A DNA stretch of 64,000 bases from Kitasatospora sp. NBC_01266 (GTDB lineage Bacteria > Actinomycetota > Actinomycetes > Streptomycetales > Streptomycetaceae), in the NCBI RefSeq assembly GCF_036242395.1, contig NZ_CP108458.1, forward strand, positions 2,480,001-2,544,000, written 5' to 3'. The position numbers were made by a program, and so were the translations under genes. Below, piece by piece: positions 59,047 to 64,000 of the stretch (position 1 is its first letter; each line of letters starts with the position of its first letter). The notes under the pieces were generated by a model. It ran no database searches. It saw nothing but the letters and a program-made list of their open reading frames with translations, and was not told the DNA's origin.

Positions 59047-59340
59047 TCAGCCCGTCTGCTCGGCCCCGTGCTCGGCAGACTCCGCAGCGGGCTCGGCACC
59101 GGGCTCCTCGGCATCCGGGCGGGCCACCAGCTCGACCTGGTCGACCGCGTTGCACCAGCGGCAGCGGATCGACTCCAGCGTCTCGCTGAGCACCTCGGCC
59201 TCCTCGACCTTGGGGTCACCGGCCAGGTCCAGGTGCAGGTACTCGACCACGCGGGAGGACCGGGTCACGTCGAACCGGGTCAGGTTGCCACAGAGCGTGC
59301 AGCGCCAGCGGGTCTCGGCGGTGGGCACGGGGACGGGCAT
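59047..59340 (-). CDS. Small zinc-ribbon-like protein
   Basis: From ATG 59340 the product is 97 residues. WRCTLCGNLTRFDVTRSS and RCRWCNAVDQV supply two CxxC pairs, so it probably binds one zinc as a ribbon; the tail is acidic (EEPGAEPAAESAEHGAE). I do not recognise a function. It is expressed separately from the NYN gene (114-base gap) and diverges from the rhomboid gene. Confidence 0.8.
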   Translation of the reverse strand: MPVPVPTAETRWRCTLCGNLTRFDVTRSSRVVEYLHLDLAGDPKVEEAEVLSETLESIRCRWCNAVDQVELVARPDAEEPGAEPAAESAEHGAEQTG

Positions 59341-59576
59341 GAGCGTGGTCCTCTCGGCTGGTACCTGGTCCGGTCCGTGTGCCGGCCAGGTCTCAAGCCT
59401 AGGGCCTGACGCTGGGACGGCGGGCACCGGATACCGGTTCCCATCAGCCCTCCGGCCTGCTCGAACGCCTGCACGCACAACCCGTACGCGTGCCCGCACG
59501 CGCACTCGCCCGCCCGCTCACCCACTCGCCGTACACGACGGTGTCACGACCGCACCGGCGCGGAATGGATGCGCCC

Positions 59577-60380
59577 ATGGCAGACCAGCGCCACGACGGA
59601 CCGACCCCGCTCGTCAGCTACCTCCTGATCGCGCTCAACTGCCTGGTGTTCCTGGCCGGCCCGAGCGGGATCAACCCCGCCTACGGCTCGAGTGCGCCCG
59701 CGCGCGCCTGCGCCGCGCAGCACTACCAGCAGCGTTGGGGCGCGATCCCGGCCGAGCTGCTGAGCAACCGTCCGCTGACCGCCGCTCAGCTGGCCGGCCT
59801 CACTCCCCCGCTGCCCGGCTGCCCGCTGCTCGCCACCCCGCACAAGGTGCCCGCGCTCTCCGCGCTCAGCTCGCTCTTCGTGCACGGCGGCTGGCTGCAC
59901 CTGCTGGGCAACATGCTCTTCCTCTATGTCTTCGGCGCGGGCGTCGAGGAGCGGCTGGGCCGGCTGCGCTTCCTCCTCTTCTATCTGGCCGTCGGCGTGC
60001 TGGCCAACTACGGCTACGCGGCCCTCGGCGGGCACGGCCCCGAGTCGCTGCGCCCGCTGGTCGGCGCCTCCGGGGCGATCTCCGGGGTGCTCGGCGGCTA
60101 CCTGCGCCTCTATCCGCGGGCCCGGGTGACCACGCTGGTCCCGGCCCTGCTCTTCCTGCCACTGCGGCTGCCGGCCTGGCTGGTGCTCGGCCTCTGGTTC
60201 GCCGTCCAGTGGTGGTCGCTGCGCCAGGCCGGCGGCGGGGTCGCCTACCTGGCCCATGTGATCGGTTTCAGCGCCGGGTTCCTGGCGCTGTGGGTGGCGG
60301 CCCGACGTGCCGGATACGCTGGCCCCACCGTTCCCCAGCCTCCGGCCGGGGGGACCCCCATCCCAGGAGCCCAGCCGTGA
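59577..60380 (+). CDS. Rhomboid-family intramembrane serine protease
   Basis: A 267-residue polytopic protein with six or seven transmembrane helices. HGGWLHLLGNMLFLYVFG (the WR-like region and HxxxN motif), GASGAISGVLG (catalytic Ser of GxSG) and YLAHVIGFSAGF (catalytic His) are the active-site motifs of S54 rhomboids. A Cys-containing extracellular loop lies between helices 1 and 2. ATG 59577 is preferred over 59565 for ribosome-binding spacing. The stop overlaps the next gene (GTGA). Confidence 0.92.
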   Translation: MADQRHDGPTPLVSYLLIALNCLVFLAGPSGINPAYGSSAPARACAAQHYQQRWGAIPAELLSNRPLTAAQLAGLTPPLPGCPLLATPHKVPALSALSSLFVHGGWLHLLGNMLFLYVFGAGVEERLGRLRFLLFYLAVGVLANYGYAALGGHGPESLRPLVGASGAISGVLGGYLRLYPRARVTTLVPALLFLPLRLPAWLVLGLWFAVQWWSLRQAGGGVAYLAHVIGFSAGFLALWVAARRAGYAGPTVPQPPAGGTPIPGAQP

Positions 60381-60658
60381 TCACCGCCATCGTGCTCATC
60401 AAGACCAGCGTCGACCAGATCCCCGAGATCGCCGAGGCCATCGCCGCGATCGAGGGCGTGAGCGAGGTCTACTCGGTGACCGGCGGGTACGACCTGGTCG
60501 CCATGGTGCGGGTGCGCCGCCACGACGACCTGGCCGAGGTGATCCCCGGCCGGCTCAACAAGGTGCCGGGGGTCGCCCACACCGAGACCCAGATCGCCTT
60601 CCGCACCTACTCGCAGCACGACCTGGAAGCCGCCTTCGCGCTCGGTCTGGACGGCTGA
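60377..60658 (+). CDS. Stand-alone Lrp/AsnC ligand-binding (RAM) domain protein
   Basis: A 93-residue protein equal to the C-terminal RAM domain of Lrp/AsnC regulators, with no DNA-binding helix-turn-helix: AIVLIKTSVDQIPEIAEAI, VSEVYSVTGGYDLVAMVRV and AHTETQIAFRTY. It probably forms ring oligomers that bind a small effector. GTG 60377 overlaps the rhomboid stop, with AGGAG upstream, so the two are cotranslated. Confidence 0.9.
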   Translation: MITAIVLIKTSVDQIPEIAEAIAAIEGVSEVYSVTGGYDLVAMVRVRRHDDLAEVIPGRLNKVPGVAHTETQIAFRTYSQHDLEAAFALGLDG

Positions 60659-60673
60659 CGAGCCGTCGGCCGG

Positions 60674-62032
60674 TCAGCGCCGGGTGTCGGCGACGCAGCG
60701 CCCGCCCTCGTTGCGGTAGTTCCACCGCGCGCCGTCGCTGACCAGCTCGCGCACCGCGCCCAGGAAGCGGTCGATGTGCTCCTCGGGCGTGCCCGCCCCG
60801 AAGCTGACCCGGATCGCGTTCAGGCTGCGCTCCCCCGGCAGCGAGGGCTCCGGCGCCCCGCACTCGGAAGGTCCTGCCTCTTCCCCCCCGAGCAGCGTGC
60901 GCACCAGCGGGTGCGCGCAGAACAGCCCGTCGCGCACCCCGATCCCGTACTCGGCCGAGAGCGCCGCCGAGAAGTGCGAGCTGTTCCAGCCCTCCACCAC
61001 GAAGGAGAGCACGCCGACCCGGGCCGCCTCGGCACCGAACAGGCTGAGCACCTTGACCTGGGGGATCTCGGCCAGGCCCGCCGTCAGCCGGTCGATCAGG
61101 TACCGCTCGCGGGCCTCCAGCGCCTCGAAGCCGGCCTCGGTCAGCGCCCGGCAGGCCGCCGCGACGGCGTAGGCGCCGATCACGTTCGGCGAGCCGGCCT
61201 CGTGCCGGGCCGGTCCCTGGTGCCACTCGACGGCCACCGAGCCGTCCGCTTCCCGGGCCACGGTGCGCGAGGCACCGCCGCCGGCCAGGTAGGGCGCGGC
61301 GGCGTCCAGCCAGTCGCTGCGGCCGGCCAGCACGCCCGCGCCGAACGGGGCGTAGAGCTTGTGACCGGAGAAGGCGACCCAGTCCACGTCCAGCTCGCGC
61401 ACCGAGACCCGGTGGTGCGGGGCCAGCTGCGCGGCGTCCAGCACCACCCGGGCGCCGTACCGGTGCGCGACCCGGGTCAGCTCGGCCACCGGCCACAGCT
61501 CACCGGTGACGTTGGAGGCGCCGGTGACGCAGAGCAGTCGCGGCCCCTCGGGGAACTGCGCGAGCGCCTCGGCCAGCGCGGCCACCGCCTGCTCGGGGGA
61601 GCGCGGCGCCCGCAGGTAACTGACCGGCAGCCCGGCCTGCGCCCAGGGCAGCAGCGAGGCGTGGTGCTCGGTCTCGAAGGCGAACACCCGGGTGCCCGCC
61701 GGCAGCGCGCCGGCCAGCAGGTTGAGCGAGTCGGTGGTGGCCCGGGTGAAGACCACCTGGTCGCCCTCCCGCAGCTCGAGGAAGTCGGCGACGGTGCGCC
61801 GGCTCTGCTCGAACAGGTCGGTGGAGAGCTGCGAGAGGTAGCCGGCACCGCGGTGCACGCTGCCGTAGTACGGCGCGTAGGCGGCCACCTCGTCCCAGAC
61901 CCGCTGCAGGGCGGGGGCGCTGGCCGCGTAGTCGAGCGCGGCGTAGCCGACCTTCTCGCCGGAGACCAGCGGGACCTGGACGTCGGCACCGAGCACGGCG
62001 AGGGGGGCGCAGAGGTCAACGGAGGTGGACAT
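60674..62032 (-). CDS. Class V aminotransferase (cysteine desulfurase-like)
   Basis: A 452-residue PLP enzyme of the SufS/CsdA fold type: HRGAGYLSQLS, TRATTDSLNLLAG, LDAAQLAPHH and FSGHKLYAPFGAGVL, where the Lys binds PLP. It is not inside a suf operon. ATG 62032 has AAGGAG upstream. Its leader carries a SAM-IV riboswitch, so it should be switched off by S-adenosylmethionine, linking it to sulfur amino acid metabolism; the reaction itself is not certain. Confidence 0.9.
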   Translation of the reverse strand: MSTSVDLCAPLAVLGADVQVPLVSGEKVGYAALDYAASAPALQRVWDEVAAYAPYYGSVHRGAGYLSQLSTDLFEQSRRTVADFLELREGDQVVFTRATTDSLNLLAGALPAGTRVFAFETEHHASLLPWAQAGLPVSYLRAPRSPEQAVAALAEALAQFPEGPRLLCVTGASNVTGELWPVAELTRVAHRYGARVVLDAAQLAPHHRVSVRELDVDWVAFSGHKLYAPFGAGVLAGRSDWLDAAAPYLAGGGASRTVAREADGSVAVEWHQGPARHEAGSPNVIGAYAVAAACRALTEAGFEALEARERYLIDRLTAGLAEIPQVKVLSLFGAEAARVGVLSFVVEGWNSSHFSAALSAEYGIGVRDGLFCAHPLVRTLLGGEEAGPSECGAPEPSLPGERSLNAIRVSFGAGTPEEHIDRFLGAVRELVSDGARWNYRNEGGRCVADTRR

Positions 62033-62047
62033 ACGGATGCACTCCTT

Positions 62048-62063
62048 CGGGGTCAGGACCCCG
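62048..62063 (-). promoter_or_regulatory. Hairpin beside the aminotransferase ribosome-binding site
   Basis: CGGGGTC (62048-62054) and GACCCCG (62057-62063) form a compact 7-bp stem one base upstream of AAGGAGT. It is a likely part of the riboswitch expression platform. Confidence 0.55.
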
Positions 62064-62078
62064 GGAGTGTGAAGACAC

Positions 62079-62204
62079 CGGTGGTCCGCGCTTGCCGTGC
62101 GGACCTGTCGCCGCCTGGCCTGGTCTTCACCCAGGGCACCCCGCCACGGACGGAGGGTTGCCGGACAGCAAGCTGGGGCTTGTCGCGCTGTCACTCATGA
62201 CCTG
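62079..62204 (-). promoter_or_regulatory. SAM-IV riboswitch
   Basis: The minus-strand leader shows CAGGTCATGAGTG, AGCCCCAGCTTGCTGTCCGG, CAACCCTCC, GGCGGGGTGCCC, GGGTGAAGACC and the 3' hairpin with GGCAAGCGCGGACC. These are the conserved parts of the SAM-IV class, which senses S-adenosylmethionine and occurs in actinomycetes upstream of methionine and cysteine genes. It ends about 46 bases before the aminotransferase start. Confidence 0.9.
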
Positions 62205-62268
62205 GCGAAGACTGTAGATCAGCGCCCGAACCGTGGTCAAACACCCTTCCAGCATGCGGACAGCGAAA

Positions 62269-62297
62269 GACCCGTGGGCGCCAACGGCCCACGGGTC
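62269..62297 (-). terminator. Terminator of trpD
   Basis: GACCCGTGGGC (62269-62279) pairs with GCCCACGGGTC (62287-62297), an 11-bp stem with seven-base loop, 19 bases after the trpD stop; the minus strand continues with TTTCGC. Confidence 0.85.
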
Positions 62298-62316
62298 CGG
62301 AACAGGTGACGGAGGA

Positions 62317-63390
62317 TCAGCGCCCGGTGGCCTCGGCCCAGCGCTTGAGGGTGTCCTGTGCCTCGCCGGAGTCGATCGCGGCGGCGGTGCGCACCATCGC
62401 GGCGGCCAGCTGCTCGACCAGCGGGGCCTCGGTCAGCTCGAGCGCGACCAGCGCCGCCGCCGAGTTCAGCACCACCGCGTCGCGCACCGCGCCGCGCTCC
62501 CCGGCCAGCAGCCGCCGGGCCACGTCGGCGTTGTACTCGGCGTCCGCTCCGCGCAGCGCCTCGATGCCGACCAGCTCGATGCCGAGCTCGCGCGGGTCGA
62601 GCACGGTCTCGGTGACCGCGCCCTGCCGCACCAGCCAGACCCGCGAGGTGGTGCAGACGGTCAGCTCGTCCAGCCCGTCGTCACCGCGGAAGACCAGCGC
62701 GGTGGAGCCGCGCTCGGCCAGCACCCCGGCGATCAGGCCCGCCAGCCGGGTGTCGAAGCAGCCGACCGCGTGCGCGGTGACGTGGGCCGGGTTGGTCAGC
62801 GGCCCGAGGATGTTGAAGGCGGTGGCCACCCCGAGGTCGCGGCGGGCCGGGGCGGCGTGCCGCATCGCGGGGTGGAACTTGGCCGCGAAGCAGAAGGTGA
62901 GGCCGACCTCCTCGGCCACCTCGGCCACTCGGCGCGCGCTCAGGTCCAGCTTGATCCCGAGCCGCTCCAGCACGTCGGAGGAGCCGCTGGCCGAGGAGGC
63001 GGCCCGGTTGCCGTGCTTGACCACCTTGGCGCCGGCCGCCGCCGCGACGATGGCCGACATGGTGGAGATGTTGACGGTCTTGGCCCGGTCGCCGCCGGTG
63101 CCGACGATGTCCACCGCCGGCCCGGGGATGTGCAGCGGCTCGGCGTGCGCGTACATCGCCTCGACCAGCCCGGCGACCTCGGCCACCGTCTCGCCCTTGG
63201 CCCGCAGCGCCACCATGAATCCGGCCACCTGCACCGGGCTGGCCTCACCGCTCATGATCCGGTCCATCGCCCAGGCGGCGTCCGCCCGGGACAGGTCACC
63301 GCCGTCCAGCAGGGTGCTCAGCAGGTCGGGCCAGGTGCGGACCACCTGCGCGGGGTCCGCACCGCCGTTCGCAGGGTTCACATTCACCAT
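62317..63390 (-). CDS. trpD: Anthranilate phosphoribosyltransferase
   Basis: Second step of tryptophan synthesis, joining anthranilate and PRPP. The 357-residue protein has [18 protein letters not shown] (PRPP loop), [33 protein letters not shown], and [19 protein letters not shown], the full set of TrpD motifs. It is alone, 25 kb from trpEG, as usual when actinobacterial trp genes are scattered. GTG or ATG near 63390 begins the protein; the start ATG has no close competitor. Confidence 0.96.
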   Translation of the reverse strand: MVNVNPANGGADPAQVVRTWPDLLSTLLDGGDLSRADAAWAMDRIMSGEASPVQVAGFMVALRAKGETVAEVAGLVEAMYAHAEPLHIPGPAVDIVGTGGDRAKTVNISTMSAIVAAAAGAKVVKHGNRAASSASGSSDVLERLGIKLDLSARRVAEVAEEVGLTFCFAAKFHPAMRHAAPARRDLGVATAFNILGPLTNPAHVTAHAVGCFDTRLAGLIAGVLAERGSTALVFRGDDGLDELTVCTTSRVWLVRQGAVTETVLDPRELGIELVGIEALRGADAEYNADVARRLLAGERGAVRDAVVLNSAAALVALELTEAPLVEQLAAAMVRTAAAIDSGEAQDTLKRWAEATGR

Positions 63391-63447
63391 GGCCTACTCC
63401 AGCTCGCATGCTCGTTACGGAGGGATGCGGCCAGCCTAGCGACCGGC

Positions 63448-63480
63448 GAAGGGCCGCCACGGCATCCGCGGCGGCCCTTC
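63448..63480 (-). terminator. Hairpin terminator between the receiver protein and trpD
   Basis: GAAGGGCCGCC (63448-63458) pairs with GGCGGCCCTTC (63470-63480). With a second hairpin upstream it forms a tandem terminator after the minus-strand receiver-like gene. Confidence 0.7.
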
Positions 63481-63494
63481 TCTCCTGCTGAGAC

Positions 63495-63516
63495 GGCCGC
63501 CCCGCCCGGGGCGGCC
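63495..63516 (-). terminator. First hairpin of the tandem terminator
   Basis: GGCCGCCCC (63495-63503) and GGGGCGGCC (63508-63516) form a perfect 9-bp stem with a GCCC loop, 18 bases after the receiver-like gene stop. Confidence 0.7.
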
Positions 63517-63534
63517 CTCCGTCCAGCCCGGCTG

Positions 63535-63960
63535 TCAGCGTGCGAGGCTGCGCGCGCCGAGCCGGGCCCGCAGCAGCTTGGCCACCGCCTCGGCGAGCGC
63601 GACCGGGTCCACCGGCTGGGAGATCGCCGCGTCCGCCCGGCTCCAGGCGGCCAGCCAGCTGTCCTGCGGCCGGCCGATCAGCACCAGCACCGGCGGGCAG
63701 CCGTAGATCTCGTCCTTCACCTGCCGGGCCAGCCCCAGGCCGCCGGCCGGCACCGCCTCGCCGTCGAAGACGCAGAGGTCCACGCCGCCCTTCTCCAGCG
63801 CCCGGAGTACGGCCGGCACGGTGGCGCACTCCAGATAGTCGACCTCCGGCAGGTCGGCGGCCGGACGGCGGCCGAGCGCCGAGGTGACCTGCGCCCGGGT
63901 GTTGCGGTCATCGCTGTAGACGAGAACGGTGAGCGTCTCGTCACTCGTGTGCGTCGCCAT
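63535..63960 (-). CDS. Atypical stand-alone receiver-like protein
   Basis: A 141-residue protein with the alpha/beta pattern of a response-regulator receiver: TVLVYSDDRNTRAQV gives the N-terminal acidic pair, LCVFDGEAVPAGGLGLARQV the phosphoacceptor position, and VLVLIGRPQD the strand-4 region. The strand-5 Lys-Pro motif is replaced by SQPVDP, so phosphotransfer is doubtful. There is no output domain and no kinase gene adjacent. ATG 63960 follows GGGAG. Confidence 0.82.
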   Translation of the reverse strand: MATHTSDETLTVLVYSDDRNTRAQVTSALGRRPAADLPEVDYLECATVPAVLRALEKGGVDLCVFDGEAVPAGGLGLARQVKDEIYGCPPVLVLIGRPQDSWLAAWSRADAAISQPVDPVALAEAVAKLLRARLGARSLAR

Positions 63961-64000
63961 CGACCTGCTCCCATGTGATCCAGACCACGTCCAGCACGGT

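Overview
The window is a piece of a very GC-rich actinobacterial chromosome, almost certainly from the family Streptomycetaceae (Streptomyces, Kitasatospora or a close relative). The reasons are the gene order of the division and cell-wall (dcw) cluster without mraZ, the DUF3040 and SAV_6107-type neighbours, the divergent class II DAHP synthase and fused anthranilate synthase with a Trp-rich leader peptide, the glucokinase neighbourhood, three secreted NlpC/P60 hydrolases, and many GTG/TTG starts and apparently leaderless mRNAs. It reads as core chromosome. I see no phage, insertion sequence, CRISPR array, rRNA or tRNA.

Layout. (1) 1-13205, minus strand: the dcw cluster rsmH-ftsL-ftsI-murE-murF-mraY-murD-ftsW-murG-ftsQ-ftsZ (ftsZ cut by the window edge), tightly packed with 4-8 base overlaps, with a 454-base regulated leader before ftsZ. 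(2) 13552-19604: a beta-carbonic anhydrase, then a MoxR ATPase / DUF58 / transglutaminase operon, facing a DUF3040 membrane protein across a 28-bp perfect-stem terminator. (3) 19825-26108: a methyltransferase plus HEPN-like protein, a decayed alpha/beta hydrolase, a CrtI-like FAD oxidoreductase, a Gln/Tyr-rich membrane protein, metF and a polyprenyl diphosphate synthase. (4) 26130-30823: thiamine genes thiE and thiO-thiS-thiG, the latter behind a TPP riboswitch. (5) 30903-34543: a PASTA Ser/Thr kinase, a molybdopterin oxidoreductase, bacterioferritin, and bacterioferritin-associated ferredoxin under an iron box. (6) 34659-38237: class II DAHP synthase diverging from the trpL attenuator and fused trpEG. 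(7) 38378-50566: a dinucleotide-binding oxidoreductase, a MacS-like two-component system, an acyltransferase, an esterase, a nuclease-like protein, glucokinase, a degenerate ArsA-like ATPase, an SRPBCC protein, acyl-CoA synthetase and a PimB-like mannosyltransferase. (8) 50742-57245: a GT87-like membrane enzyme, a Tat-exported metallopeptidase and three NlpC/P60 endopeptidases, one behind a c-di-AMP (ydaO) riboswitch. (9) 57412-63960: a NYN-domain RNase-like protein, a small zinc-ribbon protein, rhomboid protease plus RAM-domain protein, a class V aminotransferase behind a SAM-IV riboswitch, trpD, and an atypical receiver protein.

Two themes connect the regions. The first is cell-envelope synthesis and remodelling (dcw cluster, PASTA kinase, mannosyltransferases, acyltransferase, NlpC/P60 enzymes under c-di-AMP control). 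The second is RNA-level control of aromatic, sulfur and cofactor metabolism (TPP, SAM-IV and c-di-AMP riboswitches plus a ribosome-mediated trp attenuator). I did not find a wholly new multi-gene system. The most interesting items are the leaderless trp leader peptide, the SAM-IV-controlled aminotransferase, the probable CTG start overlapping an NlpC stop codon, the P-loop-less ArsA-like protein, a hydrolase gene remnant, a strong G-quadruplex motif, and ftsZ promoter elements that overlap WhiA-type motifs.
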